From NCBI GenBank assembly GCA_977006965.1, contig OZ345361.1:1488001-1552000 (forward strand): DNA of 64,000 nt, given 5' to 3'. The stretch's first letter is position 1. Every line of letters starts with the position of its first letter. The notes beneath the pieces are model-generated. The model ran no database searches, was not told the origin of the DNA, and saw only the letters and a list, made by a program, of their open reading frames with translations. The translations under genes and the position numbers were made by a program. Source of the stretch: Phymatolithon calcareum (Eukaryota; Rhodophyta; Florideophyceae; Hapalidiales). Shown here in pieces: positions 11,395 through 21,924 of this stretch.

Positions 11395-11811
11395 TTTTGG
11401 AGCCCCTAGCAATTGACGCACGATGGAATCTGGTCATTAGAGTCTCTGGATATAGCTTAGACTCTGCGCCCCGAATACGAAATATAATGTTGCGAGTACG
11501 CTTGCCTAGACCTTTCAGCGCATAGTGGATCAGTAGGTGTGACTGCGAGCCATGAGCCGAAATAAAGTCCAAAGTTTATGGCAAGTGTTTAGAAACCGCA
11601 TCTTCGTCCCATTCTGCTGAGGCGAGTATGGTGTCATGGGGTTATATGTTATTCCTCTATCTGAGTAGTATTTGCGCATATAGTTGGATTGGTACTCGCG
11701 AGCGTTGTCGCTGGGGGTTCCGGTAATACACGTAGAAAGAGAACTTTTAAGGTTTGTCAGCAGTGTATGCGAATCCTGATCATATTGAAGTACCTCCTCT
11801 GAACTCACCAA
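11395..11811 (-). pseudogene. Ty1/copia integrase relic
   Basis: Minus-strand frames with SDNAREYQS and YSPQQNG motifs (integrase core, 11530-11811), then a piece with ALKGLGKRTRN and LYPE segments typical of the region after copia integrase (about 11400-11572). Frames are broken. Strand and gene order fit the RT/RNase H relic at 6419-7304, with 4 kb of insertions between. Confidence 0.7.
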
Positions 11812-12118
11812 ACTTGGAGAAGTTGGAGGAAAGGCCAGTTAAACTATCTCCATCAGCGTCCATGAGAGCTTTCGTTTCTTTGATGGTCAGATCACAAAAT
11901 GGTGCATGATTTAATGATTTTTTGTATTAATAATAGGGAATGAACTGAGGCTGTTGTTGCACTCTCAGGGTCAGCAAAGTAGTCGGCACTCGCTCTCGCC
12001 AATTGTAGCTTTCTTGAGATGGGATCCTTTACTCGCTGCGATGAACGGTGCCTTATAAGCTATCGGATTCTCAACCAACTGGCTGGGGGTTGCATAGCAC
12101 ACCACACGAATACCGACA
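11812..12118. other. No recognisable feature
   Basis: Probably more of the decayed copia element on the minus strand. Nothing specific can be supported. Confidence 0.4.
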
Positions 12119-12410
12119 CTATCCTGTCACTGTCAGGTCTTACGGCTACCGTGATACGCACGTGCGAGTCAGTGACCCAACTTGGCGATCTCACGGGCCT
12201 CCCCTCCTGTGATGTCAGGTCTATCACTGTTAGGTCTAACGGCTATCGCGATACGCACGTGCGAGTCAGTGACCCAACTTGGCGATCTCACGGGCCTCCC
12301 CTGCTGTGATGTTTCTCTATCACTATCTAGTCTAACGGCTACCGCGATACGCACGTGCGAGTCAGTGACCCAACTTGGCGATCTCTTGGTGCCTCCCATC
12401 CTGTGATTAT
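12119..12410. repeat. Three-copy minisatellite, period about 97 bp
   Basis: Copies of ACGGCTACCGYGATACGCAC start at 12142, 12239 and 12335, each followed by GTGCGAGTCAGTGACCCAAC. Copies differ by a few substitutions and small indels. MULE 2 inserted at the end of the third copy. Confidence 0.92.
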
Positions 12411-12414
12411 TTCG

Positions 12415-13432
12415 GAGGAAATTCACTACATGGCCACCAAAAATTGGCAAAATTCACTGCATGGCCATCTCTAGCCAAACTTACTACTCACCCTTAGCCA
12501 AGAGTACTATCATAGCTCACTCTAGCCAAAACTACTACTTATCCGTTTGTCAAACCAATCTATGGGACAGTAAAATTTATTGCGCGCGCTACTCTCTACA
12601 CTTTAGATCCCCGTCGTAAGTAGCATCTCCGTCATCGCAGGCGGTAAGGTCGACAATCAAGGACTGAGCCGCATTGCCGATGTGTTTTCGTTTCGCCTCG
12701 ATGACGTTGTGGATGTTGGGTCTCCCGCATGTCTGCGAAAGTGACCAGTGTTTCCGTACGAGGAGCAGTGACGGGCCCTCATTTCGGACGGCATGTAGGG
12801 TTTCTTGCGCTTGCGGCACGGCTTTGCTACAACGTCAAACGGCACGAAATCATCCTGTACGAGCTGGTCTCCAGTGACTGCAACGCGCGTGATGCTGCCC
12901 GCGTGCTGTTCGGCCCACGTTCTGAACATCCATAGGTCCCCGAACCAGTGCTTGTTCCACAGGTCGAACGACACCCGATGCTGTACCAAGTGGCTGGAAG
13001 CGTACAAAAGTCCAGCGACGACGTAGCTACATGTCCTCAGGCTCTTCAAAGAGACGGCAAAAGCATACAGCGCGGTAATCGCTACTAACTGTCACATAAA
13101 ATGGTGTCTCTTCGCTGCGAACAACACAGCTAAGCGCGCCATTTTCGATGACCTCGGGCTCCACAAGCAGCTTCTCCGCTCGGACGACTTTTTTCTGGTG
13201 CGTTTCGTGTTGTAGGAGATCACGACGTTGACAACGTCGTCTAAGCTTGATCAAGCGAAGTCGCCCACCTGTAGCAGAAGCTTCTTCTTTTCCATGATTT
13301 CGGAGTGTTAGTGCGGGAGTGTTTTGTGTTGAGCGTTGCAGATGAACACGACAACGTGCTTACAGAACGCCGTCGTATTCATAACGGATGAGCAGTAGAT
13401 TGGCTAGAGATGGCCATGTAGTGAATTTCCTC
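12415..13432 (-). mobile_element. MULE derivative 2
   Basis: A 1018-bp element with the same terminal inverted repeats as MULE 1 and a 10-bp duplication GATTATTTCG (12405-12414 and 13433-13442). It is the uninterrupted version of MULE 1 in reverse orientation. Few differences between the two suggest recent spread. It carries the same start of a transposase gene (about 13297 reading down) stopped by a TGA, and the C-terminal relic at 12657-13254. Confidence 0.92.
12657..13254 (-). pseudogene. MULE transposase C-terminal relic (copy in MULE 2)
   Basis: ORFs 13027-13254 and 12657-13049 overlap in different frames. Together they span a degenerate SWIM finger (CFC...CSY, with Tyr where His is expected) and a degenerate zinc knuckle after a basic KPCRKRKKP linker. 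The DDE core is missing, so the element cannot move itself. Confidence 0.6.
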
Positions 13433-13627
13433 GATTATTTCGACTGTCGGGTCTGTCCGTTATTACGAGCTGACACTTGCGGGTGGCCACCCGACGTGGT
13501 CGCTCTATAGGATCTCCCCTAAGTCTTGTGCTGTCAGTGTCTTTCTTAGCCTTCTTGTTCCGCCATTGACCGAGCTCGCATTGCAAGCCACTCTCTTGTT
13601 CGACAACAAGAGACATGCACTGCAGTT

Positions 13628-13900
13628 TCAGATTGTCAGTGAGATGGCACACTGCGTATCTATAATGAGCTGCGTTATGTTAGCTACATCATGAAACCAG
13701 ACAGAATGTAAAGATTTTCCATGACGAAAGCTGTTCCGCAGAACCGCAAAGTGCTCAAATCGCCTATTAACTGTCTCGTGTCGTGCACGAAGGTCATTGT
13801 AAAGTTTGCAATTTGGATTGTCATACCCAGGAGGAGTGACGATACGGGGGGCATTGTACCCTCTGTCTAGTTCGTTAGCCGTGGTGCCCGATGGTGTCAC
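13628..13900 (-). pseudogene. Harbinger-like DDE transposase C-terminal fragment
   Basis: Encodes RARHETVNRRFEHFAVLRNS, then FRHGKSLHSVWFHDVANITQ, close to the end of PIF/Harbinger (DDE_Tnp_4) transposases (the ARHExxNxRxKxF...FRH...H...F..V..LTQ pattern), which includes the third catalytic acid. It stops at the helicase fragment B junction. No terminal repeats were found around it. Confidence 0.75.
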
Positions 13901-13905
13901 CGTGG

Positions 13906-14314
13906 CAATGTCAAAGCAAAGGACTTGAAATTTCGTGCGCGCGAAGGAGAACGTTTGTTTTTACATCCGTTGACTGTGAACTTCCACGAAGTCAATTATG
14001 CCAGTCGGTGGTTGGCGTACTTTTCGAAGGTCAAGACAACTCGGGTTTTCGTTCGCGACCCCACTATGGTTTCACCTTACACAATTCTTCTATTTGCAGG
14101 AGAGATCAGCGTGCTGCACGAAAGGGAGGAGATTACTGTGTATAGATGGATGTTCTTCAAAGCATCTGCGCGCGTCGCCGTTCTTGTGCGCGAAGTCCAG
14201 CGGCAGCTAGACGTTTTGCTTCAGCGCAAATTTGAAAATCCAGAACTCAACCTTAACGAGGACGGCCGCGGTATTCATGATGCTGTCATGCCGTTGATCG
14301 AGACTGAGTCGTAG
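13906..14314 (+). pseudogene. Helicase 3'-end duplicate B
   Basis: A 409-bp copy of the end of the helicase gene (4363-4771): the OB-fold region through to the stop, still open. Several replacements are present (for example MFFKAS for MYFKAP). It has no helicase core and no obvious start, so it is not a functional helicase. It lies tail to tail with copy B, as the parent does with copy A. Confidence 0.93.
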
Positions 14315-14658
14315 ACGAATCATAGTTATTACAAAATTGAAGAGGTAATGCAGTCACCCTAGCCATTAATCCTTTAAAAGGGGTACTTCCTTATTACTCC
14401 ACGAAGAGCAAAATTTAATGTTGATTTGTTAAACGGGCACTAAAACCAAACCAGCGCCCCGCTCCGTCCCCAAGGTCACTACTTGTTCACCATTTTCAAT
14501 GTACCCACTGCTGCGCCTATTGCCGTAGTAAACTTAACTACTTTCTTTCCTTCTTTAGTCTCGGTCGGCTTTCGAGAGTACACGAAAAAGGTGACGCCAA
14601 AGTTGACAGCCCCGAAGAAGCGAACGCCTTCGCAAAGCACGTCTCCCGCTTGTTCAAT
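14315..14658. other. Tail-to-tail spacer B
   Basis: A diverged copy of spacer 4772-5095. No gene. Confidence 0.7.
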
Positions 14659-16314
14659 TTAAACATTTCTTTCGCCTCTCGGCTCCAGGCCAATTTCGTA
14701 TTCACCTGGTATTTCTCTGCTTATCAAGTCTTGAGCTGGAATAACTGCTCCGACATGCACCACTTCATTTTCAATAGACACAGCTCGAAATTGGTTTCCT
14801 TTTCGAAACACCGGTTCAAAATAGTTGTTGAACAGTATGGAAACACCGTACTTCCTTACCTCGCCATATTTTATCATCCTGTGAAGGATGACTTTTCCTT
14901 TACGCACTGGCGCCAGAAGACAGCTCTTGTGCTCATCAAAAACGACATCAGGTCGCTTTATGCTCAGCATCATGCGTACAAATTCTTCTTTTCCAAGAAA
15001 ACGTTCCAGCTTCTCTGTGTTATTGGACGTCGCAATTCCTCGAACAGCGTCATGAAGAGGCCACTGCGAGTACCAGATGTTATGTACAGTTGCCACCGTA
15101 CCGATGAGCAAGAAAATGAACAGAGTTACATAATCTGGGATTGCCTTGAGTATCGCGTCCAGTTTAAGGACCACAAGAGTCAACACTGCAGTTGCACCAG
15201 CTACGAATGTCAAAATTGTCGCCCATGGCCACTGGCCGCGAATGGTGATTTGGGACTCGTCGTAGCTGCTCAAGTATTTGTCCGAAGTCGACAGTTTTTC
15301 CCCGTCAACGACTGGATTCCATACGGGCTGAATTTCAGCACGGCGACTGCGATCAGAGACGGCCAGAAGATAAGCAGCAAACCCCTTATTTGGTGCAGTA
15401 AGCCCTTCAAGACCGCGGAAATAAACGGATGGATTGATATCTGCAACCTGTCCACTCTCTTGCAAAGTGATGGCTATATCGACCAGTTCCACAGTCTTGG
15501 GCATCGCAGCACATACGTCGATGTGATGCAGTTCCGACCCGAGAATGAAATACGTGAGAATAATGTCCGACAATCCATCATAATTGATTTTCGAGGGGCT
15601 GGTGATGGTGGCCGACACAGGAGACAGGTAGGTTCTGGAGAACAGAGCTTCCTTCTCGTCCTCCATGACGACCATTCTAGAAGAAGTGCTGTGCTCTATT
15701 TCTAACACCGTGATGGTCTCCTTGTCCCCGATAACGCGATTGACCCAGTTCACGTGCATCGACCCAATGAATTCCAGTTCCTCCGCGGAAAGATGAATGA
15801 CTTCACCATCCAAGGATGAAATTTTACGACCGAAGCGTATTACCGCGCTTGAATTAGTGCCAATGATTAGTTTCCCGTCTTCAATAACATTTTGAATTCT
15901 GCCTTTCGAAAGATTGTTCTTATTCGGCAACAGGTATCGACGCGGCTCAACCTGGACCATCGGAAAAACGCAACGATCGAGTTTCAGAATACCGTGTTCA
16001 TGAGCTCGCATTTTCTTGAACCAGTCTGTCTGCACACCACAAATGATCATTGCATTTACCCGGGAAATATCGACAGTTTCGTACCCAAGATTGGCCGATA
16101 AGGAATTGAAGGAGTTTACGGCTCGACGAACTTCGATGTCAAGTTCATCCACGGGCTTGTAACTGTGCAAATCATGTTGGGTAAGACGAAGCAGTTCTGC
16201 GAATGCTTTCAACTCACTTTGGCAAGCCACTGTGTCTCGTAGACCGACTTGAAGAACTTCGGCATTATCTCGACTCATTTCGACTGGTGGAACGGAGCAC
16301 GAGCTTGTTGGCAA
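14659..16314 (-). CDS. Two-membrane-segment protein family, copy B, intact
   Basis: An uninterrupted 551-codon frame. I do not recognise the family. The first 360 residues look soluble, with charged helices and a beta-rich middle. Two hydrophobic segments follow (about 364-385, after WPWATILTF, and about 396-416, LFIFLLIGTVATVHN). A conserved C-terminal domain (417-551) contains FLGKEEFVRM, LLAPVRKGKVILHRMIKYGE and FNNYFEP. No signal peptide is evident, so a tail-proximal hairpin in an internal membrane is plausible (inference). The annotated ATG encodes MPTSSC; the second ATG (MSRDN, residue 13) is where similarity to copy C begins and may be the true start. Most residues are identical to copy C and both frames are clean, so both may be expressed. 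Confidence 0.8.
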   Translation of the reverse strand: MPTSSCSVPPVEMSRDNAEVLQVGLRDTVACQSELKAFAELLRLTQHDLHSYKPVDELDIEVRRAVNSFNSLSANLGYETVDISRVNAMIICGVQTDWFKKMRAHEHGILKLDRCVFPMVQVEPRRYLLPNKNNLSKGRIQNVIEDGKLIIGTNSSAVIRFGRKISSLDGEVIHLSAEELEFIGSMHVNWVNRVIGDKETITVLEIEHSTSSRMVVMEDEKEALFSRTYLSPVSATITSPSKINYDGLSDIILTYFILGSELHHIDVCAAMPKTVELVDIAITLQESGQVADINPSVYFRGLEGLTAPNKGFAAYLLAVSDRSRRAEIQPVWNPVVDGEKLSTSDKYLSSYDESQITIRGQWPWATILTFVAGATAVLTLVVLKLDAILKAIPDYVTLFIFLLIGTVATVHNIWYSQWPLHDAVRGIATSNNTEKLERFLGKEEFVRMMLSIKRPDVVFDEHKSCLLAPVRKGKVILHRMIKYGEVRKYGVSILFNNYFEPVFRKGNQFRAVSIENEVVHVGAVIPAQDLISREIPGEYEIGLEPRGERNV

Positions 16315-16573
16315 AGCTGAAGGTCAAGGCAGGGCTTGAACGTAAGTCTTATTAGACTATTTGTGTATCGCAGACCCGTTATGGATGGTGTGGAGAGACT
16401 GCATTCCAGATGCGGCCATTTTCCATAGAGATTTTTCTACGGAAGGTGGACACTGGTGTCTTCGGCCTTGCTCTAGCGGAATGGGATAGTGACGAGAAGA
16501 GGGTTTTTTGGCTGCGCGAGTTCCAAACGCTGCAGGCCAAGTAGGGATCAGAGCAGAGATCATCTGTGATCTG

Positions 16574-16632
16574 TTATTGGGAGAACATGCGCCCACCATC
16601 AGACTGATGGTAGGCGCATATTCTCCCAATAA
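16574..16632. repeat. Palindrome, 59 bp
   Basis: Arms TTATTGGGAGAA...CCATCAG and the near-exact reverse complement centre on 16603. Copy C's upstream region has sequence like the right arm only. Confidence 0.9.
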
Positions 16633-16757
16633 ATTATTTGTATTTGAATTCCACGTTTTGCCTGAAACGAGGTTTGTGCCGCATGAAATTTGTAAATTTC
16701 AATCAAAATTCTAATGAAATATATGTACGTTTAGTGCGGCTTGTGATAAATCAAGTT

Positions 16758-16877
16758 AGCAGTTTCCGCGCATGGAATTCCGTGAAATTTCTGCCTAAAG
16801 AATTTCCAATTTTCCAATTGGAAAATTGGAAATTCTATCGGCAGAAATTTCACGGAATTCCATGCGCGGAAACTGCT
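16758..16877. repeat. Palindrome, 120 bp
   Basis: Arms AGCAGTTTCCGCGCATGGAA... and the reverse complement meet at CCAA/TTGG (16817/16818), with only a few mismatches. A long hairpin or cruciform former. The copy C region matches only the right arm. Confidence 0.93.
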
Positions 16878-17198
16878 ATCGTACCGTCTCCATTGAGACA
16901 GTGCAAGCCTTCAGCGCTGTTCGACCTGACAGGTTACTTGGAAATTCTGCTCACTATAGAGATTTTGCTTTTTCACTTCGTTGTAATTTTTTAGGCTGGC
17001 TGCAGATGGCACTTCTGCACGCTGCTCCCTACTAAATTGCGCTGACCAATGAAGACCACGTCTCTTCTGGAATGGAGCTACCCAATGTTTGAATGCTGCA
17101 ATATAGAGCTATGGTGTGCCAAGGTTGCGTTGGGCTTGCCGAACGTACGGCGATTGATTTGTATGCATGAGATAGTTGGAACACTTCAAACTAATACC

Positions 17199-18499
17199 CT
17201 TTTCGAAGAACACCCTTTGTCAGAGCAGCAAGGCCAGAGACGGTGCGGAGGTACAGCGATCTTCTCAGATTTGCCCACCTCAATCCTGCTATCACCTACC
17301 TCTTGAGATCATACTATGCGTGCAGACCACCGATGATGGCATGCACACCTCTACAAGATAACTACCACCGGTGACCCGCATGGATCGATACCCATTGTTA
17401 TGTCTCGGTGCCACAGTCGGTGGCTGCCGGAAAGCGACCACCCGCGATGACATTCGAGCGTTAATCGGCAATACCAAAGACTGTCTTGGAGCCGCAACCA
17501 GTGGCAGTCAAGGAGCGGCGGCGCGCGCGCGATTCCCATGCCGATCCAAGTCGTTCGACACCGTCTCGAGGCGCAACCAGCGGCATTCGAGAAGCCGCTA
17601 CGCGCAAAGACGCTCCCGCGACAACCTAAGTCGCCCGACAGCGCCTGGCAGCCACAACCGGTGGCCGCCTGGAAAGACCGTTAGGCGCATGACGACCGGA
17701 CCAAGAACGCATTCCAGAAGCTCTCCATGCGACCCTCTCATCAGGTAGCGCCACGCGGCGCCGCGATGCGACCGGCCAAGAATTTGTGCGTCATATTCAC
17801 AGGCGCGCACACCCGCCAGCGGCTGAAAAACGCGGTGCCACACAGCGCAGAGTCAAAAGATTGCACGACGGTCCCACTGGTGCGCACAGTCGCCAGCAAC
17901 TGCTCCAGAGTTCGAGCCTCGCCGATCGAAATGCCTATATCAAGCAGGACGCCGAAGAAACCTTGATCTCCGGCACACGCATCGCAAGCTTGCAGACGCA
18001 TTCACACGGAGGCACGCACCTCGGAACGTGCCTGAACCGAGACGTGAACCGCGTGTAAGGCAGCGAACAGCGTAAGGAGCTCTTTGGTACACCGGCTGTC
18101 TTTTTTCCACAAGGACTCGTGGATATCTGATATCTCGGCGGAAGGTTGACAGGAGAGCTTTTCGAGTTGGCAGTCCACGTTTTTTTGTTTACCACCCACC
18201 CACCCTTCATAGTCTTTTGTAGTAGTAGTGAAGCTATCGCACGGCTACAACTACGGCAATCCGGTTCTCCGGCAAGCGGTGCTTGTCCGGGAGGAGGTTC
18301 CTAAGAGTTACTGGACGGTGTCCGGGAACTCTAGTAAGGAGAAGCGCGACATTGCTCGCCTTCTCTGGGGAGCTAGACCGTTGGACGCCGTGAAAGCAAA
18401 TTCGCCAAAATTTCGGTTTTATGTTTTCGAATAAAACCGCAGATCTTCCTATAGTCTGTCAAGGCAGGCAGTCTTCAAGGCTACCTCGCTATCACAAGG
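17199..18499 (+). repeat. Repeat R, copy 1
   Basis: Shares both ends with copies at 21925-23047 (inverted) and 58557-59918: left end near TTTTCGAAGAACACC, right end GCTATCACAA. The interior has degenerate subrepeats around GCAACCAGTGGCAG/GCAACCAGCGGCAT and a (GTA)n run. A short conserved ORF (18228-18434) lies near the right end. No terminal inverted repeat or target duplication was found, so the class is unknown. Confidence 0.85.
18228..18434 (+). other. Conserved 68-residue ORF inside repeat R copy 1
   Basis: Begins MKLSHGYNYGNPVLRQAVLV. All three R copies keep this frame open, with a few replacements. Function unknown; it may be conserved only because the repeat is young. Confidence 0.35.
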
Positions 18500-18560
18500 C
18501 GCTGTTTGGAAATATCCCCCGGCACGTCAGCGTTTTCTGCAATAAAAGAAAGAAATAAAT

Positions 18561-19120
18561 GCATCAACGAGAACAGCAAGAACGCGCGGGTCTTGAAGAC
18601 AATGGTGTGTGCAGCTCTGTAACCGAACATAATGCGAATTGATTCCCCGAACGCGACTTACCGCGAAGTAATCGGAGGGGCTGTACAGAATAACAATGTC
18701 AAAGCAAAGGACTTGAAGTTTCGTGCACGCGGAGGATAACGTTTGTCTTTTCATCGGTCTAGTGTGAACTTCCGTGAGGGCAATTATGCCAGTCGATTGC
18801 TGGCGTACTTTTCGAAGGTCAAGACAAATCGGGTTTTCATACGCGACGCCACCATTGTTTCATCATATGCAATTCTTCTATTTGGAGGAGAGATCAACGT
18901 GCTACACGAAAGGGGGGAGATCACAATGGATGGATGGATGTACTTCAAAGCACCTGCGCGCGTCGCTGTTCTTGTGTGTGAGGTGAGACAGCAGCTGGAC
19001 GAATTGCTTCAGCGCAAATTTGAAAATCCGAAACTCAACCTTAACGAGGACGGCCGCGGTATTCGTGATGCTATTACGCGGTTGATCAAGACCGAATCGC
19101 AAAGCAGACGTAGTACTTAG
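18561..19120 (+). pseudogene. Helicase 3'-end duplicate C
   Basis: A copy of helicase 4229-4771 with in-frame TAA codons at 18620-18622 and 18737-18739 and loss of the original stop, so the frame runs on to 19120. Clearly dead. It is longer at its 5' side than duplicate B, so the two blocks have different left breakpoints. Confidence 0.94.
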
Positions 19121-19305
19121 GCCATTGAAAAAGATATACAGTCACCCTAGTCGTCGATCTCAAAGGATAGTTCTTTGCGCCGAGAAACAAAACGCTCACC
19201 TAGTCAGCCGTTTTCAATTTACCCACTGCAGTGCCAATTGGTTTAGTATACAGTTGGCAGTCTTCAAGAGAAGCTAGTGTAAAGCACGTCTCCCACCTGA
19301 GAAAT

Positions 19306-20961
19306 CTACACATTTCTTTCGCCTCTAGGCTCCAGACCTATTCTGTATTCACCAGGTATTTCTCTGCTTATCAAGTCTTGAGCTGGGATAACTGCTCCGA
19401 TATGCACCACTTCATTTTCAATAGAAACTTTTCGAAACTGATTACCTTTTCGAAATACCGGCTCAAAATAGTTGTTAAAGAGTATAGACACACCGTACTT
19501 CCGAACCTCTCCATATTTTATCATCCTGTGAAAGATGACTTTTCCTTTCCGCACTGGCGCCAGAAGACAGCTCTTGTGCTCATCAAAAACGACATCCGGT
19601 CGCTTTATGCTCAGTATCATGCGTACAAATTCTTCTTTTCCAAGAAAACGTTCCAGCTTCTCTGTGTTATTGGACGTCACAATTCCCCGAACAGCGTCAT
19701 GAAAAGGCCACTGCGCGTACCGGATGTTATGTACGGTTGCAACCATACCGATGAGTAAGAAAATGAACAGAGTTACATAATCTGGGATTGCCTTCAGTAT
19801 CGTTTCCAGTTTAAGGACCACGAGAGTCAACACTGCGGCAGCGCCCACTACGAATGTCAAAATTGTCGCCCATGGCCACTGGCCGCGAATGGTGATTTGG
19901 GACTCGTCGTAACTGCTCAAGTATTTGTCCGAAGTCAACAGATTTTCCTCGCCAACTACTGGATTCCATACAGGCCGAATCTCAGCACGGCGACTGCGAT
20001 CAGAGACGGCGAGAAAACATCCACAGAGACCTTTGTTCCTAGCCGTGAGGCCTTCTAGACCACGAAAGAAGACGGAGACATTGATATCTGCAACCTGACC
20101 ATTCTCCTGCAAGGTGATGGCTTTGTCGACTAGTTCCACAACCTTGCCGATAGCAGCACTGGTATCGATGTGATGTAGTTCCGACCCGAGAATGAAATAT
20201 GTGAGAATTATGTCCGACAACCCTTCATAATTGATTCTCGAGGGGTTAGTGATGGTGGCCGACACAGGAGACAGGAAGGTTCGGGAAAAGAGAGCTTCCT
20301 TCTCGTTCACCATTACCATCATCCTCGAAGACGTGCTGTGCGATACTTCTAGGACTGTGATGGTCTCCTTCTCACTGATAACGCGATTGACCCAGCTCAC
20401 ATCCATCGACCCAATGAATTCGAGCTCCTCCGCAGACAGATGAATGACTTCACCATCTAGTGATGAAAGCTTGCGACCTAAACGAATCACTGCGCTTGAA
20501 TTAGTGCCAATGATTAGTTTCCCGTCTTCAATAACATTTTGAATGCTGTCTTTCGAAAAGGAGTTCTTATGCGGCAAGAAGTATCTCCGGGGCTCAATCT
20601 GGACCATTGGAAAAACGCATCGATCGAGTTTTAGAATACCATGTTCGTGAGCACGCACTTTCTTGAACCAGTCCGTCTGCACACCACGAATGATCATTGA
20701 ATTTACCCGGGACACGTCGACACGTTCATACCCAAGACTGGTAGATAGAGAATTGAAGGAGTTGACCGCTCGACGGACTTCGATGTCAAGTTCATCCACG
20801 GGCTTTAAACTGTGCAAATCATATTGGGTAAGCCGAAGCAGTTCTGCGAACGCCTTCAACTCACTTTGGCAAACCACAGCGTCTCGTAGACTGACTGGAA
20901 TAACTTCACCATTTCCTCGACTCATTTCTCTTCGCCGAAGGCAACACGAAGTTTTATGCAA
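19306..20961 (-). CDS. Two-membrane-segment protein family, copy C, intact
   Basis: A 551-codon uninterrupted frame collinear with copy B without net length change. Residues before the second Met (MSRGN, residue 13) differ from copy B (MHKTSC versus MPTSSC); those after it are highly similar, favouring the internal ATG as the true start. It has the same two membrane segments near 364-385 and 396-416 and the conserved C-terminal blocks FLGKEEFVRM and APVRKGKVI. Copy A resembles it in FIFLLIGMVA and related details. Function unknown. It ends tail to tail with helicase duplicate C, 185 bp away. Confidence 0.8.
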   Translation of the reverse strand: MHKTSCCLRRREMSRGNGEVIPVSLRDAVVCQSELKAFAELLRLTQYDLHSLKPVDELDIEVRRAVNSFNSLSTSLGYERVDVSRVNSMIIRGVQTDWFKKVRAHEHGILKLDRCVFPMVQIEPRRYFLPHKNSFSKDSIQNVIEDGKLIIGTNSSAVIRLGRKLSSLDGEVIHLSAEELEFIGSMDVSWVNRVISEKETITVLEVSHSTSSRMMVMVNEKEALFSRTFLSPVSATITNPSRINYEGLSDIILTYFILGSELHHIDTSAAIGKVVELVDKAITLQENGQVADINVSVFFRGLEGLTARNKGLCGCFLAVSDRSRRAEIRPVWNPVVGEENLLTSDKYLSSYDESQITIRGQWPWATILTFVVGAAAVLTLVVLKLETILKAIPDYVTLFIFLLIGMVATVHNIRYAQWPFHDAVRGIVTSNNTEKLERFLGKEEFVRMILSIKRPDVVFDEHKSCLLAPVRKGKVIFHRMIKYGEVRKYGVSILFNNYFEPVFRKGNQFRKVSIENEVVHIGAVIPAQDLISREIPGEYRIGLEPRGERNV

Positions 20962-21924
20962 TATTATAGGTCGGGGAATGACGTTAGAGGCCGATAGTTA
21001 GATCCTTTGGCTTGTGTCGACCGCTGAAGGGCAAAGCGGGGACAGCTTTCAGAATGCCGTCCTCTTCACAGAGATTTTTCTATCGAAGCTGGACTCTGGT
21101 GGATTCGCTCTTCTTTGCCAGATTAGGAGAGAGACGAGAAGAGGGTTTTTTGCCTGCACGAATTCCAATCCTGTAGGCCAAATAGAGATCAACGCAGAGA
21201 TCATGTTTTCTTACTTGCTCGTAGAGTATTCTTTCAATAATACTGGCATTGGAATTCCACTTCTTTCATATCTATTTGAGATTTGTGTAAGACTGTTTCC
21301 GGCAGCAAAATTGTTCTACTTTCAATCAGATTTGTTGTGGAATTCTTCTCGAGTTTCGGCTTGCTGTATTCGAGATTGCTCATGAGCATCGGCGGAGATG
21401 TCCCGAAATTCCATTCGCGACAACGGTTGCTGTCCACCTTCGATTGATATCGTTTTCTTCTCTCGCAAGCCCTCCGAACTGTTCGACATGGGAGATTACT
21501 TGGAAAGGCTGCTCACTACAGGGATTTTATTTATTCTGTTTCGTTGAAATATTTTTGGACTGGCTGCAAAGTGCACTTCTGCACTCTGCACGCGGCGCTT
21601 TGAACATTTGTCGACCGTACATCGCACTGATAACTGAAGACAACGTCTCTTCTGGGATGGAGCTTATCCAATGTTCGAATGCTACATATTAGAGATAAGG
21701 AGTGTCAAGATTGCGTCGGGCTCATCGGATCTACGGCGATTGATTAGCACCCATGAGATCGTTCGAGCACTTAGAATTCCGAATTTACTGTACTTCCACG
21801 GCGCCAGTGAAATTTTCTGTCGACATCAAGCGGCGTGTTTGATCTAAACATGAACTCATAACATCGATACTCAGGGACCTAACAAGAAAACTCCTGAACA
21901 ACTTCGTGCAAATAATTATTTGTT
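20962..21924. other. Upstream region of copy C
   Basis: No gene. Similar to 16315-17160 upstream of copy B but without the palindromes. It may hold the promoter of copy C. Similarity to copy B fades before repeat R copy 2. Confidence 0.6.

Larger units (their letters stand above)
16315..17198. other. Upstream region of copy B with two palindromes
   Basis: No gene. It is partly similar to the upstream region of copy C (20962-21780), so the duplicated block extends about 0.8 kb upstream of the gene. It should contain the promoter, but no clear motif was recognised. Confidence 0.6.

Noticed and set aside
12019-12450. ORFs across the minisatellite encoding repeated peptides
   Set aside because: The 96/97-bp unit length variation breaks frame relations between copies and both strands are open; this is a simple repeat, not a gene.
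14650-15705. Long plus-strand ORF (351 codons) antisense to copy B
   Set aside because: Antisense shadow of the conserved minus-strand gene; the same shadow appears only in shorter form opposite the other copies, and it has no family resemblance.
17371-18058. Arg/Ser-rich ORFs in repeat R as protein-coding genes
   Set aside because: They overlap on both strands and in several frames, driven by GC-rich subrepeats, and are not conserved in frame among R copies.
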